Assembly (NCBI GenBank): GCA_039583875.1
Contig: CM077165.1
Location: forward strand, 63,972,757 to 64,036,756
Direction: 5' to 3'
DNA: 64,000 nucleotides
Source of the DNA: Platanthera guangdongensis
Lineage: Eukaryota > Streptophyta > Magnoliopsida > Asparagales > Orchidaceae
The position numbers and the translations under genes were made by a program. The notes under the pieces were generated by a model that was given only the letters and a program-made list of their open reading frames with translations, was not told the DNA's origin and did no database searches. This document shows positions 8,597 to 18,931 of this stretch, piece by piece. Numbering within the stretch: position 1 is the first letter of the stretch; each line of letters opens with the position of its first letter.

Positions 8597-10475
8597 TGTA
8601 ACACCTCCCCTGTAATGACCGTATAATATGGGTCCGGTCGGGGCCCCACAACATACGGATGCCACAGCTTTAGTATTATAAGATGATATAACTACCCACA
8701 CTCAAAACTCTTTGCACAATACAACGGAAACACAAGCAAGAGTAGAAGTTATCCACCACTACAAGAGTAATAAAATGACCCTTATGGCCTTACAACATTA
8801 GAGAGTCCAAACTCAAATAATACAACAGTCATGAAAGTGCATAAGCACTCCTAGTCTACCTCGACGTGCAAGCCGGACAACAAGAGTCTCAAACATACAA
8901 TATCATATAAGTAGAGTTACAAAAGAGGGGAACACTTCATGAGGCTTAGGCCTTTCTGGCCGGCGAGCTAGCTCCTGCTTGCGATCCTTGCCCTGTACAA
9001 ATTATTAGTAATGTGGATCCGTAAAGGCTGACCTCAAACTATGTAACCAACACATCTCCTCCCAGCCGCCCCTAACGGACCCCGGGGAACCCTCCAACCT
9101 GCAAGTCATCACTTTGTATGCAATATATAAATAGAAACAAGAAGTGCATTAAGAATAAGCTCTGATGTCTGAAACATCATACACGTTCTCTACTGGTTAG
9201 GCATATAATATAAAAGGGGCCTACTTATGCAGCATGTATGCAACCACCTGGGTTTCACCCAAGGCACCCTATAGCGTATGCATCTAGCACAACATCACAT
9301 CAATTGAGTACTCAACGTTTCCCCATAGGCATAAAGCCACAAACAAAAAGGGAGACACAATTCCCCCCAACGGCACACAAGCCGCCACATGGAACTCTTG
9401 CCTAGGCACCACCCGCTCAAGGTCTTAGTCCCGGGCTTGCCTGCAAGCTCTGACGTCTCATGCCAGGATTCCAACAAACACACACTGACCGATTCTAAGA
9501 AGCCTTGCTGGACCCCACCCGCTCATGGCCTCATTGCCCGGGCTTGCCCCTTGCTTGGCATTCTCGTCAGTCTCACAGAAGGGGACACTCTCCATACAAG
9601 ACGTGTATGTCAATGGATAGCCAGCCGACCACGGAGACACAGCCACACCTTGGCACATCACAAACCAAGACAATTACACCATAGTCCCTCATTTGTACTG
9701 CAGCGTTCCCGCGCACCAAGGAAACCATCTACCACCAATGTGGAGCTAACCTTGTCCACCAAGGAAATCATCTACCGCCATTGAGGAGCTAACCTTGTTC
9801 GGTTCCGGCTACACGTACTCACTTGAGAAAAAGGGAAAAATATCAGCACATCACAAACGACATCTTGCCGCAACGGATCTCTACGAATCCTTAAAGCTCG
9901 TATGCAACATCACCGAGTCGGACTAATGGTCGCGAGTACGGCTTCACCCACCATGCCTAATCCACTAACGCAGCGGATCTCTAATGCAAAATATGTCGGG
10001 GACGGACTCAATCGACCCGGAGGTTCCTCTTGAACCTTGGCGACCCAAACCCCTCTCATTTGAGTGTTTGGTGCCCAAAAACTAGAAAAGAAAAGATGCT
10101 AAGACATGCATCCTAAAACCGAGAGGAGAAGTGTTGTTACCTTCCGACTCCTCTTCCTAGACATGTCAAAATAGCCGGATGAAAACCTTCGCAACAATCT
10201 AGCGTCCACGGATCTGGACTCAGCTCGCGATTTGGAGCACCGAAACCTCTCCAATAACTAGATCTCCACTTCACCTTCTTCCTTGCTCTCCCTTCTCTCT
10301 AGAACATTAGAAAGAGAACCACTCAAAAGAAATGAGGGTTTCTACGGGTACAATCTCGTGTATATCCCATCAGGAACAACCCCCAGCTGTTGGATCCCAA
10401 ATTAAAGAAACGAACGGCCTTGATTCGGGCCTGAAAAGATAAAACTAGGCCGAACACGGCCTGGCACACGCCCGT
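8597..10475 (-). repeat. 3' LTR of element F, distal part (before element G)
   Basis: Homologous along its length to 26803-28694 of the intact 5' LTR, with visible small differences, so F is not a very recent insertion. I see no gene. Open frames at 9389-9784 and 9458-9673 recur as frames in the other LTR and are not supported as coding. The last five bases (CCCGT, 10471-10475) are the left TSD of element G. Confidence 0.9.
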
Positions 10476-11448
10476 TGTAATGCCCCCGGTTTTTTTGTGT
10501 TTTGTTTGATCTTTGGCTGGCGTTACGATGTCGTAATTCCGACTTTTTGCCCTTGTAGAGCGTGATTTTAACTCTTAGGGTTCCCTGTGTAGCCTGTTAG
10601 CAAGATTCCCCAGCTAGACAGAGTCTTTTTGATGACTCGGTTGGGCCTCTTAGGGAATGCTTGTATTTTGGCTTCGGGAGGTGTTATCCCGGGTTTCGTC
10701 CGTCGAATGCTAATTTCGACTTCGCAGTTGTGTTCGTAGCATGGGTTTTTATCTACGGCGTGAATTTCGTCTGTTTTCGAGAAGTTTTAGATTGCGTGTT
10801 GTTTTGATATTAAATATAAATAATTACTGAAGTGTTGATTGTTTATTATTAAAACTTTTATATGTATATAGTCTTGGGTCAGTTTTAGGGTTGGGTTCCT
10901 TTTTGTTCTTTTCCTGTTTCTCTTCTTGCTTGAAGCCGTCGCCCGTCGCCTGTACGAGAGGAAGAGCACCGCCGACCTACCATAGCCTTCGGACGCCGAT
11001 TCCTGGAGATTTAGCTGTCGGAAGTCGATTTTGAGAGCAGATCTGGACTGCCCTCGCGGGGATCTGTTTTCTTTCTGCTCCTCAGCTTGCTGCTCTGCGG
11101 CCAGATCCGTGAGCGGGGGAGGCCACCGACCGAGTTCCTGGTATTGAGGCAAGTGATGACCCTTCATCCTTGCCAAAGCTGATTCTTGTCTTTCTTTTGA
11201 GCTAATTTCTATCTCTTTCTTGTTTGGATCTTAAGTGTAAGCTAGGGTTTGTTCCCGATCACACTGTGGTTAGTGTAGAAAATTCCAGTTAACTCTCAGT
11301 TTTCCGAGGGATTGTGTCTATTAGGGTCAGTTTTGGTTTGGTTTAGGACGAGTAGCTGCCATTGCCGGTGAGTGTTGTACTCTAGAGAGAGAGTATCCTC
11401 GTCCTCGCTTCTGGTTATGTGCTGGTTCTGGCGCCTGAAGCCAATCGG

Positions 11449-12075
11449 GGTGTCGACACCTTGTGTCGACACCAGCTAGTCAGGGTGTCGACACCTTGGT
11501 GTCGACACCGGCCAGTCGGGGTGTCGACACCTTGTGTCGACACCAGCTAGTCAGGGTGTCGACACCTTGGTGTCGACACCGGCCAGTCGTGGTGTCGACA
11601 CATTGGTGTCGACACCAGCTAGTCAGGGTGTCGACACCAGCTAGTCAGGGTGTCGACACCTTGGTGTCGATACCGGCCAGTCGGGGTGTCGACACCTTGG
11701 TGTCGACACCAGCCAGTCAGGGTGTCGACACCTTGGTGTCGACACCAGCCAGTCGGGGTGTCGACACTAGGTGTCGACACCAGCCAGTCAGGGTATCGAC
11801 ACTTGGTGTCGACACCCGCAGCGGCAGTGTCGACACCTTGTGTCGACACCAGCCGCAGTGGTGTCGACACTTGGTGTCGACACCCGCAGCGGCAGTGCCG
11901 ACACCTTGTGTCGACACCGGTCGCAGTGGTGTCGACACTTGGTGTCGACACCCACAGCGGCCGTGTCGACACCTTGTGTCGACACCGGCCGCAGTGGTGT
12001 CGACACCCGTAGCGGCAGTGTCGACACCTTGTGTCGACACCGGCTCGTCGTGGTGTCGACACACCGTGTGGACAC
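11449..12075 (+). repeat. GTGTCGACAC tandem array, element G 5' LTR
   Basis: Dense copies of GTGTCGACAC in higher-order units. The left half pairs GGTGTCGACACC-TTGGTGTCGACACC with CAGCTAGTCAGG or GGCCAGTCGGGG spacers, roughly 37 bp per unit. The right half uses CGCAGCGGCAGT or GGCCGCAGTG spacers. Adjacent palindromes make larger dyads. The motif is the same as in Copia element A. Confidence 0.93.
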
Positions 12076-13230
12076 TGGGTGCTGCCCTTGTTCTGGGGTC
12101 AGGGAGACTCGGTGTTGGTTTGGTTAGGCGTGCAAGGCCGCGTCGGTTGGACCCGACTTTTTGCCTTGGGTTCGTGTGTTTACTAGGACTGTTAGTGGGA
12201 CTTTTCCCTAGGAGGGGGACATTGGGTGCTCGGTTAATCTCTTCATGCCGACTCTTGGGTTGTGGCGGGTGGTGGAGTTTTTGGTGGCCTCTAGAGGGGT
12301 GGTTTTATGTGGAGAGCTGTGGCCACCACCTGTTTGCCCCGGTTTGGGTTGGTGTGTGTGGGACCCTAAAGCTGCCACTGTTTGACCCCTTAGCCCTTTT
12401 TGGGTCTGATTTTGGTTATGCATTCAGACCTATGTTTTGACCACTGCCACTTACCCACGTGTTAGGACTGTTAGTCCCATTTCTGTTTATGCTTTTCTTT
12501 CTTTTGGCATATGTATATGTCTTGATGCTGTTGCAGGTTTTATTGGTAGGGCATGTTGGTTCTAATGCTCGGCCTTGGTGTGCTCTGTGGTGTTTTAGAC
12601 AGTACACTTTTCTTACTGCCTTCCTTTTTTTTCTTTTCCTTATAGCAGCTTGTTGCCGGGTTGGTAAACCCTTCATCTTATTTACTCATTAATCTATTGC
12701 TCTATTTACTTTTGATTGTTCCCTTGCTGAGGTGTTCCTTTCTTGAATGCCTCAGGTCCAGGTTGTAGCCAGTTCAGCGGCTAGGTCTTTTGGAGGGGCT
12801 TGTTGGTGGCCTTTAGGGTAGCTGAGATTGCTGATCCCCGTTAGCTGTGAGGTAGTTCTTTACTCTTCTGTAAAGACATACATACTCGCCAGTGGGTTCG
12901 TGTCAGGTTGTTGGCGCCCACTGGTGGCGTCTTGTGATGCTGAATATGAAGTTAAACTGCTGTTTTTGCCTATTTGTGGTTGATTACTTGCTTCTGGGAA
13001 GGATTTATGCTAGGTTGCATGTTAGATATTTTAAAACCTAAAAGCATTATTATATGTACCCCATACATAGCATGTTTCTAAATCCAAGACACTATTTTTC
13101 CTCAATGTAAAACGTTATTTTCCATACTTACTATATTCACCTTAGAGTCGTGCCCGCATAAGTCGTCCCCCGGGGACACTTATGCTCATTTAGGGTGTCA
13201 CTTAATTGAACCAAAGTATTTACTGTTGCG

Positions 13231-13240
13231 TATAAATATA
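13231..13240 (+). promoter_or_regulatory. Candidate TATA box, element G 5' LTR
   Basis: TATAAATATA in GTTGCGTATAAATATAG lies about 230 bp before the LTR end and is conserved in the 3' LTR near 21726. It would give a long U3 and a short R/U5. Position is inferred from composition only. Confidence 0.45.
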
Positions 13241-13463
13241 GTTTCAACAGTGGACTAGCTGATCAACCGGGCCGAGGGATACGGCCAATTATCAAAATTG
13301 ATTTTCTTTCATACTTAATTAACATTTTTTTTTCCTTAAAATCTAACGTCTGGAGTTTTGCCTGAGCGTGTGCAGTTATCCCCTGCACGACGTGGCATCA
13401 TGGCGCGTGTTTTATCTTACTCTGATACGTTTTTACCGTTGAGAAAATGCGGGTTGTGACTGT

Positions 13464-13475
13464 TGGTATCAGAGG
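13464..13475 (+). other. Primer-binding site of element G (tRNA-iMet type)
   Basis: TGGTATCAGAGG three bases after the LTR end matches the complement of the plant initiator tRNA-Met 3' end, the usual primer for these elements. Confidence 0.85.
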
Positions 13476-14134
13476 GAGGTTGCTTGATAAATGGTTGGGC
13501 AACCTTTCCCTTGTCTGCATTAGTGTTTAACATCATACCATTCACACACCGATATGTCATCAGCACGTCTTGGCTGAAGCACGAACACTATACTCAAGAG
13601 CATAAAGAAGTATACAAGGCATATTATGTAGTATGGGATGCATAACATGTGTTTGTATATGGATCCACCATAGGAGGCAACATGTGAGGGTTATGTAGTA
13701 TGGGATGCATAACCTCACCACATGAATGCGGCTAGCACGTTTTCTTTTTCGTTACATGGGAATGTTATGTAGTATGGGATGCATAACATTTTCATGTGTA
13801 CGCCGCCCATGGCATGCATTAAGGCTTTTTTTTAGAATGCATAGCATAACATTTCATAAGCACAACGTGCCAAGCTAAAGATTTGCAAGATGACATATGT
13901 ACACACATGGTTTTGAGTCAAAAAGAATACGAATGCATGCATTCATGGTTTAGGCACATGAGTCAGGATGATGGTGGTGAACCGTCTTAGGATAAGCATA
14001 ACATCATCATGGTAAAAACAACTCCCAGAGCAAGTTTTGCAGTTGAAGTTCATATTTCAGTGTGTTTGTCCGTACCGGGTAGTTTTGTTCTAGTTGATGG
14101 GCTAGGATTTGTCTAAAGCTGGTGCGCTTTTAGG
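13476..14134 (+). other. 5' leader of element G
   Basis: Non-coding leader between PBS and gag. Its notable content is three hairpins with one shared loop (13611-13797). A fragment related to the stem, CATAGCATAACATT, follows near 13840. Confidence 0.75.
13611..13797 (+). promoter_or_regulatory. Three leader hairpins with identical loop, element G
   Basis: The 12-nt loop TAGTATGGGATG occurs at 13629-13640, 13696-13707 and 13770-13781. Each is flanked by TTATG on the left and CATAA on the right, and by further complementary stems that differ between copies. Hairpin 1: TATACAA (13611) pairs with TTGTATA (to 13659). Hairpin 2: GTGAGG pairs with CCTCAC. Hairpin 3: ACATGGGAATGTTATG (13754-13769) pairs over 16 positions with 13782-13797, counting two G-U pairs. 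The position between PBS and gag fits an RNA packaging or dimerisation signal; that role is inferred. Confidence 0.75.
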
Positions 14135-15463
14135 ATGGCGAGACGTCCTGCGATGAGATCGACCCCCCAATCCGAGGGTGAGACGTTAGGAGCGCAGAGC
14201 GATGCGTTGGTGGAAAGCCTGCGGCAGAGTAATGAGGAGTTATCGAGGCAGGTAGTGGCTATGCAGGCTCAGATTCAGTCCCTTGTAGCAGTGGTGGCGG
14301 GACAGACCCCGAGAGCTCAGAACCCCGCTGAGGGGGTAGCTGTCCCTACCCCTCCTGCTCCTCCCGTGCCTTTGGTTGTGGTGCCTCTGGAGATGGCGTT
14401 CATATCCCAGTTTCAGCGGCTGAGACCCCCTACCTATGATGGGCAGGCGGATTTCATGATTCTGGATGATTGGCTGATTACCATTGAAGAGATGTTCTCG
14501 TACTCAGGGATTACGGACGATCAGAGAGTGATGCTCGCTGCTTACCAGCTCAAGGGCTTGGCAAAGAACTGGTGGCTGGGGGAGAAAGAGAGCTTAGTGG
14601 CAGGTTGCACTTGGGAGTCGTTTAAAGTGATGTTGTTAAGTAAGTTTCTGCCTTCAGTCGAACGGGACCGGCTAATGAACGACTTCCTTCACTTAAAACA
14701 GAGGAAACTTACGGTTAGTGAGTATGAGATTGAGTTTAGTAAGTTGAGTCGGTTTGCTCCGGGACTGGTGAGTGTTGAGGCAGACCGAGTTAAGCGATTT
14801 CTGGGTGGACTAAGAAGCGACATTCAGCAGTTAGTGAACGCCTATGGAGCGGCCAGTTATGCCAGCGCGGTTGAAGCTGCTTTGAGAGTTGAGGCCATTG
14901 AGAACGCCAAGAATAGAGGCCAGCAGTTAAGGAAGGATAAGCGGAAGTCCGGTGGAGGGAAGAGCCCTCAGGAACCTGATGCTGTCTCGAGAAAGAAGGT
15001 CAAGGAGATTTGTAGCTTTTGTGGCCGTCCAGGCCACCCCTTCGAGAAGTGTTTCAAAAGGTTGGGAGTGCAGAAGAAGGAACAGGTGCACGCGATTCAG
15101 GGCACTTCCAGGGGAGACTTTGTGTGTGCCTTGTGTGGAAGGAAGGGGCATGAGGCCGCCCGTTGTTGGCTAAAAGATAAGTTCTGTTTTCAGTGTAGCC
15201 AGAAGGGTCATCTCAAGACAAGGTGCCCTCAGACCCAGTCTATTCTGCAGCCAGTTCCCCTCCAGGCTCTGCCACCGCCTCAGCGAGTGGATAAAGGAAA
15301 AGGAAAGCTGAATGTGCTCTCGGCAGACGAAGCGCAGACGTCGACCCAGGTTATCTCAGGTTCGACTCCTCCCCAGTCGTTACGTTACGTTCCCTTTTAT
15401 GGTTGTAGTTTTCGTTTAGCGCCTGTTGCCTTAGATGCGTGTGCAATTCGTAGGGCGATTTAA
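14135..15463 (+). CDS. Gag of element G
   Basis: A 442-codon frame for the capsid/nucleocapsid protein that packages element RNA. Residues about 20-60 are a Gln-rich helical stretch. Residues 90-250 match a Ty3/Gypsy retrotransposon gag domain (PPTYDGQADFMILDDWL, then LKGLAKNWWLGEKES, then FLPSVERDRLMNDFLHLKQ). Three CCHC zinc knuckles start at residue 293 (CSFCGRPGHPFEKC), 331 (CALCGRKGHEAARC) and 351 (CFQCSQKGHLKTRC). The start MARRPAM is preceded by the leader hairpins. The frame ends at 15463, overlapping the protease frame by about 30 bp. In relatives gag and pol are usually one frame, so a small indel near 15430 is likely. Confidence 0.9.
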   Translation: MARRPAMRSTPQSEGETLGAQSDALVESLRQSNEELSRQVVAMQAQIQSLVAVVAGQTPRAQNPAEGVAVPTPPAPPVPLVVVPLEMAFISQFQRLRPPTYDGQADFMILDDWLITIEEMFSYSGITDDQRVMLAAYQLKGLAKNWWLGEKESLVAGCTWESFKVMLLSKFLPSVERDRLMNDFLHLKQRKLTVSEYEIEFSKLSRFAPGLVSVEADRVKRFLGGLRSDIQQLVNAYGAASYASAVEAALRVEAIENAKNRGQQLRKDKRKSGGGKSPQEPDAVSRKKVKEICSFCGRPGHPFEKCFKRLGVQKKEQVHAIQGTSRGDFVCALCGRKGHEAARCWLKDKFCFQCSQKGHLKTRCPQTQSILQPVPLQALPPPQRVDKGKGKLNVLSADEAQTSTQVISGSTPPQSLRYVPFYGCSFRLAPVALDACAIRRAI

Positions 15464-16112
15464 GGTAAAGAACCGCTGGGCGCACGTTCTCTTCGATTCC
15501 GGTGCTACCCATTCGTTTGTGGCTAGAGCCTTCGTGGAGCGGTTCAGTTTGGGCCTAGTTTGTGTCGGTGGAGCCTTCTGCGTTAAGTTCCCCTCCGGTG
15601 ACTCTGTGGTTACGGACCTGGGTGTCCTTGATTGTCCAATTTTGTTGGGAGATTTTCTAGCCAAGGCAGATTTGAAGGTGATTGACCTGGTGGACTTCGA
15701 CGTTATTTTGGGCATGGACTGGTTGTCAAGGTACGATGCTGTGATCCAGTGCAAGGGTAAGCGCTTGGACTTCATCAAAGACAACGGTCAGCCGGGGAGC
15801 GTTTATGGGTATTCTCTCCAGGAATCTCCAATCATTTCTGCTATGTGTGTTCGGAAGTTGCTTGTTTCTAGCTGTTTTGCCAGTGTGGTTTCTCTGGTAG
15901 GGTCGATTGTTAGTGAGCCCCGTTTGGAAGAGATTCCTGTAGTGTGTGACTTTTCTGATGTGTTTCCAGACGATCTTCCCGGTCTTCCACCCGATCGAGA
16001 TGTCGAGTTTGCCATAGATTTGGAGCCAAGTACGCGTCCTATCGTAAAGGCGCCATACCGGATGCCCCGCGAGAGCTGGAAGAGTTGCGAATTCAGCTGG
16101 ATGAGTTATTGA
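15435..16112 (+). pseudogene. Pol of element G, protease and start of RT (shifted frame)
   Basis: Contains the aspartic protease site FDSGATHSF near 15495-15521 and the [15 protein letters not shown] block typical of Ty3/Gypsy proteases, then the linker [16 protein letters not shown] before RT. A one-base loss near 16063, in the PYRM-(A)P motif, moves the reading into the next frame, where RT continues at 16085. The product would cut the Gag-Pol polyprotein. Confidence 0.88.
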
Positions 16113-16852
16113 GAAAAGGCTTTATAAGGCTGAGTTCTTCGCCTTGGGGTGCGCCAGTGCTGTTCGTTAAAAAGAAGGATGGGTCGATGAGGTTATGCAT
16201 CGACTATAGAGAGCTGAATAAGGTTACTATTAAGAACAGGTACCCTTTGCCGCGAATCGACGATTTGTTTGACCAACTGCGTGGTAGTGCCGTGTTTTCC
16301 AAGATAGACCTTCGTTCGGGCTATCACCAATTGAGGATTCGGGAGTCAGATGTTCCGCGGACGGCGTTCCGCTCTCGTTATGGGCATTTCGAGTTTCTGG
16401 TTATGTCATTCGGTTTGACTAATGCGCCCTCAGCTTTTATGGATTTGATGAACAGAGTTTTCAAGGATTTTCTAGATAAGTTCGTGATAGTCTTTATAGA
16501 CGATGTTTTGGTGTATTCTAAGGATGCAGAGGAGCATGATCGACATTTGCGGCTGGTCTTAGCGACCCTGAGACACCATAAGCTATATGCCAAGCTGAGC
16601 AAATGTGAATTTTGGTTGCCTCAAGTTTCTTTTCTAGGCCACGTGATCAATAAGGAGGGAATATCGGTGGACCCAGAGAAGATCGCTGCTGTTATGGAAT
16701 GGGCGAGACCCGTTACCCCCAACGAGATCAGAAGCTTCTTGGGTTTGGCTGGTTATTATAGAAGATTTGTAGAAGGTTTCTCTACCTTGTCCGCGCCGTT
16801 GACCAAGTTGACGCGGAAGAATGTGGCCTTTATATGGGATGACAAGTGTTAG
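16064..16852 (+). pseudogene. Reverse transcriptase of element G
   Basis: Chromovirus [35 protein letters not shown] and the catalytic FIDD box ([13 protein letters not shown], near 16486-16524), then the thumb/connection with [11 protein letters not shown]. All three catalytic Asp positions look intact. It is closed by TAG at 16850-16852, where relatives have Gln (KCQKAFEEL); CAG to TAG is a C-to-T change. The frame continues unchanged to 18811. Confidence 0.88.
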
Positions 16853-18811
16853 AAGGCTTTTGAGGAACTAAAAAGAAGGCTATGTTCGGCTCCAATTTTG
16901 TCTTTGCCTACAGAGGGCAGTGAGTATGATATATATGTGGATGCATCGCATGTCGGTCTGGGCTGCGTTTTGTTGCAGGGCGGAAAGGTGATTGCGTACG
17001 GGTCGAGGCAGCTGAAGACTCACGAGAGGAACTACCCTACGCATGACCTGGAGTTTGCAGTTGTGATCTATGCGCTGAAATTGTGGAGGCATTTGCTATA
17101 TGGCGCGCAGTGCAAAATTTTCACGAATCATAAGAGTTTGAAGTATGTCTTCACTCAGAAAGAATTGAATCTGCGCCAGCGGCGGTGGTTGGAGTACGTT
17201 GCCGACTATGATGTTGAAATTCAGTATCATCCAGGCAAGGCAAATGTGGTGGCTGATGCCCTGAGTCGGAAGTCAGGTAAGATTTTTAATCTTTCCGCCG
17301 ACCATCTAGTGGAAGAGTTTCTGTTGATGGACATTTCTGTGGGAAGCTGTGATTCACAGAGTAGCATAGCTATAGCAGAACCTTCGTGGATTACGCTTAC
17401 GAGACTACATCAGAAGGACGATCCCGATCTTCTGCATTTGTATCTTCGAGCTGAGAAAGGTGAATTACCAGACTTCTCTATAGATGATGCGGGTACCTTG
17501 AAGTATCGTGGCAGGTTTTGCATCCCCGCAGTTGGAGATATCCGGGATATGGTGTGCAGAGACGCCCACGGATCTAGTGTTTCCTACCATCCAGGGTCTA
17601 CCAAGATGTATCATGATTTAAAACAAATTGCCTGGTGGTACGGGATGAAGAAGGACATATCCAGATTTGTTTCAGAGTGTTTCACTTGCAGGCGTGTGAA
17701 AGCCGACCATGGGAGGCCTGGTGGCAAGCTAACTCCCTTGGAAATTCCGATGTGGAAGTGGGAGAGTATCTCGATGGATTTCATTACCGGCTTACCGAGA
17801 TCTCCTAAGGGGCATGATTCAGTTTGGGTAATTGTAGACAGATTGATGAAAAGCGCTCATTTCGTACCGTTTAAGATCGATTATCCGATGAGGAAGATAG
17901 CCGAGCTGTATCTGGAAGAGGTTATCAGATTGTATAGTGTACCCGTAAGTATCATATCAGATCGAGACTCCAGGTTCACGTCCCGTTTTTGGAAGAGTCT
18001 TCAAGAAGGGCTGGGTACAGATTTGAGATATTCCACAGCTTATCATCCGCAGACCAATGGTCAGACGGAGCGAGTAAATCAGATTGTGGAAGATATGATC
18101 CGATGCTACATTCTGGACCACGGAGGAGCGTGGGACGAGCGCTTGCGGCTGATGGAGTTTGCATATAACAACAGTTACCAAGAAAGCTTGCAAATGGCTC
18201 CCTTCGAAGCTTTATATGGGAGGCGCTGCAGGACTCCCTTATTTTGGGCTGAGCTTGGCGAGGGACCTTTGTTGGGTCCAGAAGCACTTGAGGAGATGGA
18301 AACCGCTGTGAAGCTTATTCGGGAAAAGCTTCGGTTAGCCCAAGTGAGATATGAGAAGAACGCCAATCGGCGTAGATCGGACTTGGAATTTGCTGTGGGG
18401 GACTTGGTGTTCTTAAAGGTCTCCCCGTTGATTGGAGTCAAACGGTTTGGCAAGAATAGGAAGTTGGACCCGAGGTACGTGGGGCCGTTTCTGATTGTTG
18501 AGCGGATTGGGGTATCAGCCTACAGGCTGGCTTTGCCCGCAAATTTCCCTGGCGTGCATGATGTCTTTCACGTCAGTCAGCTGCGAAAATGTGTGATGAA
18601 TGGCAGGCAGGTTTTGGATTATGTGCCTCAGTTGGAGCCGAATCTTTCTTATGTGGAGGTGCCTGTTCGCATTTTGGATTCTCAAGTTTGGGCGTTGCGG
18701 AAGAAGACTATTCCGATGGTTAAAGTTTTATGGAGGAATCAAGATGTGGAAAGCGCGACTTGGGAGTTGGAGTCGGCTATGAGGGAGGCTCACCCTCATC
18801 GGTTTCCCTGA
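16853..18811 (+). CDS. RNase H, integrase and chromodomain of element G
   Basis: The frame after the TAG is open to TGA 18809-18811. RNase H follows (YVDASHVGLGCVLLQ, then YALKLWRH). Its usual TDHKSLKY box reads TNHKSLKY, with Asn at 17126-17128 in a catalytic position. Integrase has an HHCC zinc region (HGSSVSYHPG to CFTCRRVK) and a DDE core: SMDFITGLP near 17773, ISDRDSRFTS near 17957, and the Glu of QTNGQTERVNQ near 18071. The C-terminus (about 18655-18805) fits a chromodomain of the Tekay/Del group (ILDSQVWALRKKTIPMVKVL, then WELESAM), which can direct insertion to heterochromatin. Confidence 0.9.
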   Translation, partial: KAFEELKRRLCSAPILSLPTEGSEYDIYVDASHVGLGCVLLQGGKVIAYGSRQLKTHERNYPTHDLEFAVVIYALKLWRHLLYGAQCKIFTNHKSLKYVFTQKELNLRQRRWLEYVADYDVEIQYHPGKANVVADALSRKSGKIFNLSADHLVEEFLLMDISVGSCDSQSSIAIAEPSWITLTRLHQKDDPDLLHLYLRAEKGELPDFSIDDAGTLKYRGRFCIPAVGDIRDMVCRDAHGSSVSYHPGSTKMYHDLKQIAWWYGMKKDISRFVSECFTCRRVKADHGRPGGKLTPLEIPMWKWESISMDFITGLPRSPKGHDSVWVIVDRLMKSAHFVPFKIDYPMRKIAELYLEEVIRLYSVPVSIISDRDSRFTSRFWKSLQEGLGTDLRYSTAYHPQTNGQTERVNQIVEDMIRCYILDHGGAWDERLRLMEFAYNNSYQESLQMAPFEALYGRRCRTPLFWAELGEGPLLGPEALEEMETAVKLIREKLRLAQVRYEKNANRRRSDLEFAVGDLVFLKVSPLIGVKRFGKNRKLDPRYVGPFLIVERIGVSAYRLALPANFPGVHDVFHVSQLRKCVMNGRQVLDYVPQLEPNLSYVEVPVRILDSQVWALRKKTIPMVKVLWRNQDVESATWELESAMREAHPHRFP

Positions 18812-18919
18812 TCTTGTGCTTGGTATGTTCCATTTTATTATTTATTTAGCCCTTTCCCGGCTTTTTCTCTCTCCTTTTAGGGGTGTTGAGAGTAAAGTTT
18901 CGAGGCGAAACTTTCTTTT

Positions 18920-18931
18920 AGGGGGAGTGGC
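18920..18931 (+). other. Polypurine tract of element G
   Basis: AGGGGGAGTGGC directly precedes the 3' LTR start TGTAACGCCC. Confidence 0.85.

Larger units (their letters stand above)
10476..13460 (+). repeat. 5' LTR of element G (2985 bp)
   Basis: Starts TGTAATGCCC and ends GTTGTGAC next to the PBS; the 3' LTR copy ends GTTGTGACA. It contains the GTGTCGACAC array (11449-12075) and a TATA-like box near its 3' end. Long open frames over 11463-12440 come from the array and are not genes. Confidence 0.93.

Noticed and set aside
9389..9784. Open frames shared by both F LTRs (9389-9784 with 27598-27798; 9458-9673 with 27634-27903)
   Set aside because: Recurrence is explained by LTR duplication. 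There is no known domain, and lengths differ between copies.
11463..12440. Long open frame (325 codons) of VDT/VST/CRH repeats in the G LTR, and similar frames at 19919-20681 and 4564-5339
   Set aside because: They are translations of the GTGTCGACAC array in several frames on both strands. They have no protein signature and sit in LTRs.
12208..12676. Frames conserved in both G LTRs (12208-12423, 12416-12676, 20703-20918, 20911-21171)
   Set aside because: They reflect LTR identity. The low-complexity, antisense frames show no protein family signature.
13464..13475. tRNA gene fragments at PBS sites
   Set aside because: These are 12-19 bp complements of tRNA 3' ends next to LTRs; no cloverleaf or Pol III boxes surround them.
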